Shown here: positions 17,912-25,535 of the stretch, in pieces | How the letters are laid out: each line of letters begins with the position of its first letter | Numbering within the stretch: the first letter of the stretch is position 1 | Assembly (NCBI GenBank): GCA_045645985.1 | Contig: JAZRJV010000020.1 | Coordinates: 1 to 64,000 of the forward strand | Source of the DNA: RGIG9060 sp045645985 | GTDB lineage: Bacteria; Spirochaetota; Spirochaetia; Treponematales; Treponemataceae | Length of the DNA: 64,000 nt | Reading direction: 5' to 3' | Translations under genes and position numbers: made by a program | The notes under the pieces: generated by a model | Told to the model about the DNA's origin: nothing | The model's input: the letters and a program-made list of their open reading frames with translations, nothing else | The model's database searches: none

Positions 17912-17944
17912 TTGTCAACTTTTATTAAAAATCATCTCTTATAT
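17912..17944 (+). promoter_or_regulatory. Shared TTGTCAA-N20-TTATAT element upstream of the 59-aa protein
   Basis: TTGTCAA at 17912-17918, then CTCTTATATATA with TTATAT from 17939, 27 bases from the first T. The ATG follows at 17982. Confidence 0.65.
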
Positions 17945-17981
17945 ATATAAATGATAATTACAAGAAAATTAGGAGGATTTT

Positions 17982-18161
17982 ATGAGACTACCATTCCCTG
18001 GAGAAAATGTTTATTTGTTGTGTAAGAAATGTAATCATTCATTTAGTGGACCATGTCCTAATTATGGGATGCCAAACATTTTTAATTTAATTTTGAAAAA
18101 AACTAAATGCCCAAATTGTGGGTCCACAAAAATAATTTTACATCCAGCAGTACGATATTAA
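17982..18161 (+). CDS. Zinc-ribbon microprotein (59 aa)
   Basis: A 59-aa reading frame with a strong AGGAGG ribosome site. The protein starts MRLPFPGENVYLLC and has CKKC (14-17) and CPNC (43-46), two knuckles that would bind one zinc. It has the form of a ribbon used for nucleic-acid or protein contact. It is the first of a run of small genes (17982-19970), each with its own strong ribosome site, and has the shared TTGTCAA element upstream. Family unknown. Confidence 0.75.
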   Translation: MRLPFPGENVYLLCKKCNHSFSGPCPNYGMPNIFNLILKKTKCPNCGSTKIILHPAVRY

Positions 18162-18208
18162 TTTTGATATTTTTTGTTAGCAAATTATTTTGAAAATCTT
18201 TATTTATT

Positions 18209-18241
18209 TTGTCAACTTTAAATAAAAACTGACTCTTATAT
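18209..18241 (+). promoter_or_regulatory. Shared TTGTCAA-N20-TTATAT element upstream of the YkvA-family gene
   Basis: TTGTCAA at 18209-18215, CTCTTATATATA with TTATAT from 18236, in the same 27-base register. The ATG is at 18273. Confidence 0.65.
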
Positions 18242-18272
18242 ATAAGAAAAACATTAAATTAAGGAGAAACTT

Positions 18273-18653
18273 ATGAGTACAGAAAATTTAAGAGGAACAT
18301 TTAATTCGTTCAATAAAAATTACAACCAAGCTGATGCAGAAAAGGTAATGGAAAACAAAAAAAAGATTGAAGCGATTATGCAAAATGACACTTTAAAAAA
18401 ATATTTAGAAGATATCAAACTTTATTTTCAAATGCTTGGTGATATTTTTACAGGGAAATACAAAAAAGTACCAATGGGAACCATCGCTGCTATAGTAGGG
18501 ACTTTGTTGTATGTTTTGTCGCCTATAGATTTAATTCCCGATTTTCTTCCGGGTGGATACTTAGATGATGCAGGGATTGTTGCTTTATGTTTAAACTTCA
18601 CAAAACAAGATATTGAAGAATATAAAAAATTCAAATCAACTTGTTCAGCGTGA
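18273..18653 (+). CDS. YkvA/DUF1232 family membrane protein
   Basis: A 126-aa protein with the DUF1232 signature (LYVLSPIDLIPDFLPGGYLDDAGIVALC, about 76-103) in a hydrophobic hairpin, preceded by a hydrophilic helical region. The family is membrane-associated and of unknown function. AAGGAG precedes the ATG. It is the first gene of a four-gene run with membrane character (18273-19970), under the shared TTGTCAA element. Confidence 0.85.
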   Translation: MSTENLRGTFNSFNKNYNQADAEKVMENKKKIEAIMQNDTLKKYLEDIKLYFQMLGDIFTGKYKKVPMGTIAAIVGTLLYVLSPIDLIPDFLPGGYLDDAGIVALCLNFTKQDIEEYKKFKSTCSA

Positions 18654-18660
18654 TTTAAAA

Positions 18661-19281
18661 ATGATAAAAAAAATAGAAGGTGAACTATCAAAAAATAGTT
18701 ATAGAAATCAAGTTGTCGAAAGACTAAAAGGAATTTCTAAAACTATCCTTGATATGTCAGTTCCAATTGCTGTTGATGTTTCGTTAGAGAAGGTTTGTAA
18801 AATAATTCAAAAAAAATTACATACTTTTTATAAGGACACAATAATCAATTCGTTGATAACTTTGGGATTGAATATTACAGGAATTTTACTGGTTCATTTT
18901 GTACCGTTTGGAGAAATTGTATCAAATATTGTAGCAATAATATTTTTTTTGACTGCTACTTTTTTTGGAATATATAAGCTTATAAAATTTTTATTAAATT
19001 ATGGTAAGACTTCTATAAAGTTGATAAAAAATATTTTTAATAGAAAAAGTCTTTCGAGAGGGATTGAAAATTTTTTATTAGATGAATTTCCTGCCATTTC
19101 ATTTTTTTATGCAGGAATAAAAATAGGTTCTGAATATTGTATTTCATTAAAACAAGTTCCGAATTTTAATGAAATTGTTCAGTATTTTATCAAAACTTTT
19201 TGGAAGCAATTAACAGTATTTGTTATATGTTTTTCTGCTTATTATTTTTTGATTTTATTTTTAGTTAAAGGATTGTTTTAG
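18661..19281 (+). CDS. Hypothetical membrane protein
   Basis: A 206-aa protein with two adjacent hydrophobic segments in the middle (about 60-105) and a third at the C-terminus (FVICFSAYYFLILFL), separated by basic stretches. No family recognised. I use the ATG at 18661, just after the YkvA stop; an upstream ATG would overlap that gene by 41 bases. There is no clear ribosome site, so translation is probably coupled to the gene before. Confidence 0.7.
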   Translation: MIKKIEGELSKNSYRNQVVERLKGISKTILDMSVPIAVDVSLEKVCKIIQKKLHTFYKDTIINSLITLGLNITGILLVHFVPFGEIVSNIVAIIFFLTATFFGIYKLIKFLLNYGKTSIKLIKNIFNRKSLSRGIENFLLDEFPAISFFYAGIKIGSEYCISLKQVPNFNEIVQYFIKTFWKQLTVFVICFSAYYFLILFLVKGLF

Positions 19282-19290
19282 GAGGAACTT

Positions 19291-19689
19291 ATGGAAGTAA
19301 AAAATGCAAAAGAATTAGGACAAGCAATTAAAGATGGAAAGGATGTAATCGAACTTGAAGCTTATTTGGCAAAAAAAGTAATAAAAATTAAAGCTACAGG
19401 AAATGTTGCATGGGGAGTAGCAGCAGGTGCTCTTGCAGTTGCAATTACAACTTCTATAATTTCAATTACAACTGCACCAATTGATGTTGCAACTTTAGGA
19501 ACAACCAGTGCATTCAAGGCTCTTGTTGGTACAAGTTCTTTTGCCACTGCTGCAACAACTCTAGGTTCTGCAACAAGTACAGCATTAAGCATTGGTATTG
19601 CTGGTGGTGGAATAGGTGCATTAAATAAACTTCGAAATTATAGAATTGAAAATAAAAATAATGGAAAAATTATTCTTCATAAAAAATAG
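19291..19689 (+). CDS. Small Ala/Thr/Gly-rich membrane protein
   Basis: A 132-aa protein. A charged N-terminus with the segment IELEAYLAKKVIKIKATG leads into a long stretch (about 38-110) of A, T, G, I and S with several GxxxG-like spacings, then a basic tail. The composition fits a membrane-inserting or oligomerising hairpin, as seen in some pore-forming or holin-like proteins, but no family is certain. AGGAGG precedes the start. The neighbours are all small membrane or helical proteins. Confidence 0.7.
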   Translation: MEVKNAKELGQAIKDGKDVIELEAYLAKKVIKIKATGNVAWGVAAGALAVAITTSIISITTAPIDVATLGTTSAFKALVGTSSFATAATTLGSATSTALSIGIAGGGIGALNKLRNYRIENKNNGKIILHKK

Positions 19690-19700
19690 AGGAGGCTTGT

Positions 19701-19970
19701 ATGAGAGATGAATTTTCAAAAATAAAATATTATATTAATTTTGCTGAAACATGTTTGAAACGAGCAAATAGAGAATGGGCATATTATAAAAACGGACTTC
19801 CTTATAATCAAGCGAATGATAATGAAAATCATTATTTAAAATCTCAAAAAGCATATTCTGCTACAAAGGATTTACTACAAAAGGCTGCTGCTTTATTAAA
19901 AGAAACTCCAAATAAAGAACTTGAAGAAAAAGTTAAATCAATGAGTTTATGTTGTAATAAACATAAATAA
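19701..19970 (+). CDS. Small helical hypothetical protein (89 aa)
   Basis: A helical, hydrophilic 89-aa protein with KAYSATKDLLQKAAALLKE-type amphipathic helices and a C-terminal CCNKH. No family recognised. Its start has a GAGG ribosome site 12 bases after the stop of the preceding Ala/Gly-rich gene, so it is the last gene of this run. Confidence 0.7.
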   Translation: MRDEFSKIKYYINFAETCLKRANREWAYYKNGLPYNQANDNENHYLKSQKAYSATKDLLQKAAALLKETPNKELEEKVKSMSLCCNKHK

Positions 19971-19994
19971 TAGTGATGAGCCTATCCCATAAAT

Positions 19995-20031
19995 ACAAAC
20001 GACGATAAAGATAATCTCCATCACCGTTTGT
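19995..20031 (+). terminator. Hairpin between convergent genes
   Basis: Arms ACAAACG..GAT and ATC..CGTTTGT with an AGAT/ATCT inner pair. It lies between two convergent genes; the T run is weak. Confidence 0.5.
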
Positions 20032-20050
20032 GTTAGTTCATAGAATTAGA

Positions 20051-20842
20051 TTAATCATTTTGATTTGATTCTACTTCTTCAATATTTGAATCTTGGGATA
20101 TATTTTGTATATTTCTTTCATTTTGATATTTGTTTTTTACATTTTCCATTTTTCTTGAAAAATCATTTCCTGCGTATTCGATATCTTCAAATCCTCTTTT
20201 TGCAATTTGTGCAGTTGCACCTTTGAACTCGTACAATAGATTTGAAAAATCTTTTAAATCTGGTATTTGTAAAAATACAGATATTCCCATCATCGCGATA
20301 TATAAAAATCCCCAAAGTCCCATTGCAATATCAATGCTAATAAGTCTTATAACACCAATTATTAGAAATAAGAAAAAAACATATCCAGCAATAGTTCGCA
20401 TACTTAAAAATGTTAATATAATTCCGATTACAAGAATGTAAATACCAGCATAATCTATTCCCATAAAAGAAAAATCTTTACTTACAAAAACTGAAAATAG
20501 AGAAGCTATTACTCCGACATTTAGAAGCATTGCAATGCTAGATAAAATTCCATCCATCCAATTTTCTTTTCTGAATAAATTCATTCGGATAGATAAAATT
20601 CCATAGAATATTAAAGCAAACAAACTTGATAATAAGCCAGGTCTTATAGTTACTTCATTTGTCCATTTAAAAAAAAGTAAAATTTTTTCTTCCGTAAATG
20701 TTAAAAAACAAATTACAAATGGAATGATTTGTATAGCGATGCCAATAATTTCTGTTACTAAAAAATTTGATTTCAAAAAAGTATTTCGTTTTTCCATAAA
20801 TGTTTTTCTTCTAATAAAAGTTTTATTTAGAATAGCACTCAA
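20051..20842 (-). CDS. Hypothetical polytopic membrane protein
   Basis: Up to 263 aa with about six hydrophobic segments between residues 28 and 195, then an acidic, asparagine- and glutamine-rich cytosolic tail. No family recognised. The first possible start is TTG at 20842; an ATG 15 codons later (20797) is also possible, and neither has a good ribosome site. It is the last of three minus-strand genes (21509 to 20051) with membrane character. Confidence 0.7.
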   Translation of the reverse strand: MSAILNKTFIRRKTFMEKRNTFLKSNFLVTEIIGIAIQIIPFVICFLTFTEEKILLFFKWTNEVTIRPGLLSSLFALIFYGILSIRMNLFRKENWMDGILSSIAMLLNVGVIASLFSVFVSKDFSFMGIDYAGIYILVIGIILTFLSMRTIAGYVFFLFLIIGVIRLISIDIAMGLWGFLYIAMMGISVFLQIPDLKDFSNLLYEFKGATAQIAKRGFEDIEYAGNDFSRKMENVKNKYQNERNIQNISQDSNIEEVESNQND

Positions 20843-20880
20843 CAGCTATCTGAAAAAAGTATATATTCTATTTTTATTTA

Positions 20881-21291
20881 TTAAATTGCCTTATTCTCCA
20901 ACATAAGAACTTTATTAGAAATATCAGCTTCCACATATCGAACCATTTTTATTGATTCGCATTTTCGGATTTCTGATATTTTTTCTTCTAGTTCTTTTAT
21001 TTTGATTTCTTTATATTTTATTTCTGAATCGATAATTAGATTATCTTTATTTTTCATTCTAAAAATAGAAGTAAATAAATTTTTTTTATCGAATGAAATC
21101 CTTTCTTTTTTCAAATTATCGATTTGTTCTTTTAACCTACCAATCTCTTGATTAAGTTCATCTGTGATTTCAATTTTTGAGTTGGCTAGTTTATTTTTTC
21201 TTATGTTCTGTACGAAATTATATCCAGTAGCTAAAATTGCACCGAACAATCCACCAATAAAAATTTTTTCAAAATTATTTCTATTAAACAT
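20881..21291 (-). CDS. Hypothetical protein with N-terminal membrane helix and coiled coil
   Basis: A 136-aa protein with one hydrophobic helix near residues 9-26 (IFIGGLFGAILATGYNF) followed by a charged coiled coil (about 40-112). AGGAGG gives a firm start. No family recognised. It lies between a small membrane protein and a polytopic membrane protein, so a membrane complex is plausible. Confidence 0.75.
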   Translation of the reverse strand: MFNRNNFEKIFIGGLFGAILATGYNFVQNIRKNKLANSKIEITDELNQEIGRLKEQIDNLKKERISFDKKNLFTSIFRMKNKDNLIIDSEIKYKEIKIKELEEKISEIRKCESIKMVRYVEADISNKVLMLENKAI

Positions 21292-21299
21292 AAAGCCTC

Positions 21300-21509
21300 C
21301 TAATTATCACCCTTATTATTTGATGCAGCATCGTGTTTTGCTTTCATTTTTTGTACAAAAGTTTTTGTTGTTTTTACTGCACTAACTGTTGCTTCTTTTG
21401 TTACTTCAACAATTTGTGAGCCGATGTTTCTCATCTTTTGTTTTCTTTGTGAATCACCTGTTACATATGTAACACCAATTACGCCTAATGCAATAAGTCC
21501 GAATCCCAT
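21300..21509 (-). CDS. Small membrane-anchored hypothetical protein (69 aa)
   Basis: It starts MGFGLIALGVIGVTYVTG, a single membrane helix, then a basic amphipathic helix and a hydrophilic tail. I use the ATG at 21509 because GGAGG lies seven bases before it; an upstream ATG at 21521 overlaps that ribosome site. The shared TTGTCAA element is about 70 bases upstream. Confidence 0.7.
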   Translation of the reverse strand: MGFGLIALGVIGVTYVTGDSQRKQKMRNIGSQIVEVTKEATVSAVKTTKTFVQKMKAKHDAASNNKGDN

Positions 21510-21574
21510 GAAATCCTCCATTAAGATAATAAAATGTTGTTTCCTATGTTGATAATGTTTTTATCAACCCATCT

Positions 21575-21607
21575 TTATAAGAGCAATAAAATTTATTAAG
21601 TTGACAA
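21575..21607 (-). promoter_or_regulatory. Shared TTGTCAA-N20-TTATAA element, minus strand
   Basis: Reading minus, TTGTCAA at 21607-21601 and CTCTTATAA with TTATAA from 21580, 27 bases later. It drives toward the gene starting at 21509. Confidence 0.65.
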
Positions 21608-21733
21608 AAAGTTTTTTTATCAACCTGCCCAATGTATTACTGTCAATTCGGTATTTTTTTTAATATTTTTTCAAATTTTTTTAAATGAAATTTTATTTGT
21701 AGGATAGAGTAGTGAACTCTATCCGTAACATTT

Positions 21734-22135
21734 TTATAAGGTTGCTGCGTAAGCGATCATCTGTTTTAAAAGTTCATTTGCTATAGACTGTATTTCTTCG
21801 TTGTATTCTGCGATTGTATAAAGCAAATCACCATCCAAAACATTTTCCCAGTTAAGTTTGCCACTCTCTGAGGATTTTTCGCCGTTTTTATCGATTAAAA
21901 CAAATTTTCCGTATTTTGCAACAAGAACTTCAAGTATTAAAGATGTGATAAGATTTCTTTTGAGTTCGGCTTTATCGTTTTCATCAAGTGATTTTTTTCC
22001 AACGATACAAGTTAGTTTCTGTGGAGTTTTTTCACTTGTCATTGTTGCACCTGCCACAGGAGATTCTCCTTGATAATTGAACTCAGCAGTCCAGTTCTGA
22101 CCCAAGAAATTAAAACCGATTGTTTTTGCTTCCAT
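21734..22135 (-). CDS. Hypothetical protein (133 aa)
   Basis: A 133-aa protein with a strand-rich N-terminal half (GFNFLGQNWTAEFNYQG) and a helical C-terminal half (YTIAEYNEEIQSIANELLKQM). No family recognised; no signal peptide or membrane segment. AAGGAGG precedes the ATG, one of the strongest ribosome sites in the region. Two shared promoter elements lie in tandem upstream. Confidence 0.75.
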   Translation of the reverse strand: MEAKTIGFNFLGQNWTAEFNYQGESPVAGATMTSEKTPQKLTCIVGKKSLDENDKAELKRNLITSLILEVLVAKYGKFVLIDKNGEKSSESGKLNWENVLDGDLLYTIAEYNEEIQSIANELLKQMIAYAATL

Positions 22136-22187
22136 TTGAAGCCTCCTTAAAAAAATGTAATTAATTGTAACAAAATCACTCTATCAT

Positions 22188-22220
22188 CTTGGGATATAGT
22201 GATTTCCATTTCAACTCTAC
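22188..22220 (-). promoter_or_regulatory. Imperfect palindrome upstream of the 133-aa gene
   Basis: Near 22174-22206, AAATCACT and AGTGATTT arms enclose CTATCATCTTGGGATAT, itself partly symmetric (CTAT/ATA). Possible operator between the promoter elements and the ATG at 22135. Exact borders are approximate. Confidence 0.35.
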
Positions 22221-22253
22221 TTAAGTACTGTCGAATAAGTATTTATTTATATC

Positions 22254-22287
22254 TACTAAGAGCAAATATTCTTGAGAAAGTTGACAA
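22254..22287 (-). promoter_or_regulatory. Shared TTGTCAA element, proximal copy for the 133-aa gene
   Basis: Reading minus, TTGTCAA at 22287-22281 and CTCTTAGTA with TTAGTA from 22259 (spacing one base longer than the others). Confidence 0.55.
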
Positions 22288-22350
22288 AACTTAATTATTT
22301 TTTTATCAACTACCCAAAAATATTACTGTCGAATAAGTATTTTTTTTAAT

Positions 22351-22383
22351 TTATAAGAGCAATTATTTTTCATAAATTGACAA
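22351..22383 (-). promoter_or_regulatory. Shared TTGTCAA-N20-TTATAA element, distal copy for the 133-aa gene
   Basis: Reading minus, TTGTCAA at 22383-22377 and CTCTTATAA with TTATAA from 22356, 27 bases later. Confidence 0.65.
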
Positions 22384-22797
22384 AAATATTTTTTTTAATT
22401 TCCTTTTTTGAAGGAAAAAACATAGTTTAATATAATAATTTTAGTCTCTCATATTGAGATAGACTGGATATATTTGCATATCTTTATAAGATAAATACTT
22501 CTTACAAAGTTAACATTCAACGCAAATTTCGAACAAAAAGTTTCCTATAGTAAACTTTTTGACTTAATTTCATCTTAGAAAATGCTGAAAAACTCTGAAA
22601 TTTTTATGTCTACAATGTCTACATTTTTACCCCCTGTGTAGTACTTTATGTTATATAGAGTTACGATAAAATATTTACACCCTTTATCTTGCCAGCGAAT
22701 TACAAGTATTTTTTCTTCTATATGAATAACTTTTTTTAGACAAATCCCAAAAATGTGCTATAATATATATGTTTTCTAAAAAATTGGGAGTTATTCT
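22384..22797. other. Gene-free stretch with the promoter of the AddAB-like pair
   Basis: About 410 AT-rich bases without a convincing gene. The only clear signal is a sigma-70-type promoter: TAGACA (22737-22742), 16 bases, TATAAT (22759-22764), 34 bases before the ATG at 22798, with GGGAG as ribosome site. Confidence 0.65.
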
Positions 22798-25533
22798 ATG
22801 AAACTTTTTTATCATCCATCTTTTACAAATAACGCTTTTGTTGATTTTGAAAAATCACCTGTTTTTCTTGATGCAAAAATTGTAAATACAAATGATTTGT
22901 GTAACATTATCAAATTACATGCTGGGATTGAGTCAAAAGTAAAAAGTTATGGAGAACGTTTTGTAGAATATTATGTCGCCATGAAAAAATTCATGGAAAA
23001 AAATCCAAAAAATATTTTAGCTGAATCTTTCAAAGTTGATAAATTAAATACAACAAAAAAATGTCTTGAGTGGCGAGATATTCTTGCGGCGGCAGGTTGG
23101 AAAAAATCAACTAAAGCTCCAAGTGAACGTATGAAAGTTCTTTCTGGAGTTGAAAAATATTTTAATTGTATTTCTTTTGGAGAAGAAATATTTGAAATCA
23201 TAAATCAAATTGAAAATGGAAGTAGACTTCCTGAAATTGAAATTATCACTTCGCCATATTATGAAAGTTTTCATCCTGCAGAAGTAGGGTTGATTAAAGC
23301 GTTAGAAAAGCGTGGAATAAAAATTTGTATTGAAGAAAATGAATCGCTAGAAAATAATATTTCAAAAATTTTTTCTGTTCTAAATGGAGAAGAAAATATT
23401 GAACTAAACAAAAAAGATGCATCGCTTGAAATTTGGAATTTTAAAGAACGAGATGAAGCAATAAAATATCTTTCATTTTCTGATAGTAAAGATTTTGATG
23501 TTTGGATAAATGCAGGAAATAAAGAATTTGATAACTGGCAAAAACTTGAAGGTAAAAAACTAAGTGGTTCAGAAATTGTTGGAGTTCCACAGATTACAGA
23601 ATTACTTAATATCGGATTAACAATTTTTGAACGTCCTCTAAATCTTTACAATATTGTTAAATGGTTGAACACAACTTTAAATCCACTTCCTCAATCTTTT
23701 AGAAAAAAACTTGCAGAATTAATTTGTTCAACTGGTGGCTATTATAATGAAACTTGCAAAAATAAAATTACTTCATATATAGAAAAATATCCAGAAACAA
23801 AAAAACTAATAAAACAATTTTTACCTGATATAAATACTCCGTTTTTTGAAGAATCAGAAATTGAAGTTTCTTTAATAATTGAATTTGTAAATAATCTTCG
23901 AAGTTGGTGTAGAAAAAAAATTTCCCAGAACTTTAATTGCGACCCTCAAATTGAACAACTTGGATTTGTTGTAAATCAAGCTAATCAAATATTACTTCTT
24001 TTAAATGAATTAGAAACTGATACAATTCCATATTCAGATATTGAACTTATGAGTTCAGTTTTTTCAAAAAACATTTCTATTATGCAATATCCTGCTCAGG
24101 CAAATTGTAAAAATATTATTACCTCATATTCTGATTTTTGTGATTATTCTAGTAAAACTGTTTGGTGTGATTTTTATGAAAATGGAAGTATCGGAAAACT
24201 AACTTATTCATTTCTTTCACCTACAGAACTTGAAGAATTTAATAAAGATTTATTTCTTTGGGATTCTAAAAACGAACGAGAATATATAAGAAATTTATTA
24301 CTAACACCTTTTAGAAAAACAAAAAATAAACTCGTTCTTGTTACATTAGATAAAATAGATTATGACCCAGCACCTAAAAGTTCTTTATTTATTCAATTAG
24401 AAAAATATTTTGCTGATAAAAAAGAACCAAATGATTTTACAAAAAATAAACTTTATCCATTTGTAAAACAAAAAAAACTTAATGAAAAATTATTTTCATC
24501 ATTTAAAAAAATTCAAAACAGAATGGAATGGAATCAACAATTTATTCAAATTGAAAACACAGATTATATCAAAGATAATTTATCTGAAGTTTACAGTTAT
24601 ACAAGTTTAGAAAATTTAATTAAACATCCTTTAGATTACGCAATTGATAAATTAATTGGATTTTCTGGAATTGATATTAATTCTATTAGTGATATGAATA
24701 CCACATTTGGTTTGGTTGCACATGAAATAATTCAAACTTTGTTTTCTCCAAATGAAAAAGATTTACAAAGTGGATATCCAGATTATATTAGAACTCAAAT
24801 GGAAAATGATTTTGAAAATATTTTTGAAAAGATAATTCAATCAACCGGAGCAATTCTCTTAATCAAAAATAATAAGTTAGAACTTCACAAATTTAAAAAT
24901 CAATTAAAAGAAAGTTTAAAAAATCTTTTAGTTGGAATGGAAGCAAATGATTTACATGTTGTAGAATGTGAAAAAGATATCGGATGTAAATTTGAAGATG
25001 GCAAAATAAAAAAACATGGTTATGTTGGTGACTTAGATATTGTAGGTAAAGTTGATATGATACTAGAAGATTCAAAAAATAATTTATATATTTTTGATTT
25101 CAAATGGTCTACTTCTAGTAACAACGAAAAAAAATTAGAAGAAAATAAATCAATTCAACTTTGTTTATATAAAAAATTAATTGAACAAGAAACTGGAAAG
25201 AAAGTTAAACTTGTTGCATATTATTTATTACCACTTTCAAAATTTGTTTCAGTTCAAGTATTAAATGGTGATATGAACTTTTCACAAGTATTTGTAAACG
25301 GTGAAAGAGCTTCAAAAGATTTATTAAAAGAAATTCAATGTTCTTATAAATATCGAATTAAAGAATTAACTGAAGGACTTCTCGAGGAAACAACAGGTTT
25401 TGAAGAACAAGATATTGAATACGAACAAGTAAGAGATGAGTTGGGACTTTTACCAATGGATTATTATAAAGGTTTAAAATCTGGACCATACGAAGATATC
25501 GGTTTAATTAAAGAAAGAAAAGCAGAGGAATAA
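22798..25533 (+). CDS. AddB/RexB-like protein with C-terminal PD-(D/E)xK nuclease
   Basis: A 911-aa protein. The N-terminal two-thirds lacks Walker motifs and has the form of an inactive helicase scaffold, as in AddB. The C-terminal part holds a RecB-family nuclease: H642 (GLVAHEIIQ), D753 (GKVDMIL) and D767-x-K769 (FDFKW). The four-cysteine iron-sulphur cluster of classical AddB is not visible, and the protein is shorter than usual (about 1100-1200 aa). It is followed two bases later by the AddA-like helicase. The pair should process DNA ends or degrade foreign DNA; in this setting it could be a defence module or the cell's own recombination enzyme. Confidence 0.8.
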   Translation: MKLFYHPSFTNNAFVDFEKSPVFLDAKIVNTNDLCNIIKLHAGIESKVKSYGERFVEYYVAMKKFMEKNPKNILAESFKVDKLNTTKKCLEWRDILAAAGWKKSTKAPSERMKVLSGVEKYFNCISFGEEIFEIINQIENGSRLPEIEIITSPYYESFHPAEVGLIKALEKRGIKICIEENESLENNISKIFSVLNGEENIELNKKDASLEIWNFKERDEAIKYLSFSDSKDFDVWINAGNKEFDNWQKLEGKKLSGSEIVGVPQITELLNIGLTIFERPLNLYNIVKWLNTTLNPLPQSFRKKLAELICSTGGYYNETCKNKITSYIEKYPETKKLIKQFLPDINTPFFEESEIEVSLIIEFVNNLRSWCRKKISQNFNCDPQIEQLGFVVNQANQILLLLNELETDTIPYSDIELMSSVFSKNISIMQYPAQANCKNIITSYSDFCDYSSKTVWCDFYENGSIGKLTYSFLSPTELEEFNKDLFLWDSKNEREYIRNLLLTPFRKTKNKLVLVTLDKIDYDPAPKSSLFIQLEKYFADKKEPNDFTKNKLYPFVKQKKLNEKLFSSFKKIQNRMEWNQQFIQIENTDYIKDNLSEVYSYTSLENLIKHPLDYAIDKLIGFSGIDINSISDMNTTFGLVAHEIIQTLFSPNEKDLQSGYPDYIRTQMENDFENIFEKIIQSTGAILLIKNNKLELHKFKNQLKESLKNLLVGMEANDLHVVECEKDIGCKFEDGKIKKHGYVGDLDIVGKVDMILEDSKNNLYIFDFKWSTSSNNEKKLEENKSIQLCLYKKLIEQETGKKVKLVAYYLLPLSKFVSVQVLNGDMNFSQVFVNGERASKDLLKEIQCSYKYRIKELTEGLLEETTGFEEQDIEYEQVRDELGLLPMDYYKGLKSGPYEDIGLIKERKAEE

Positions 25534-25535
25534 AA

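Larger units (their letters stand above)
21615..22353. repeat. Repeated promoter-region unit (two full copies and one partial)
   Basis: The segments 21615-21664 and 22297-22350 share TTTTTTTATCAAC, then a short variable part, then TATTACTGTC and TATTTTTTTTAAT in the same order. A third partial copy is at 22224-22253. On the plus strand each full copy follows a TTGACAA (the shared element in reverse). The unit appears to have been duplicated together with the promoter element. Confidence 0.55.
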
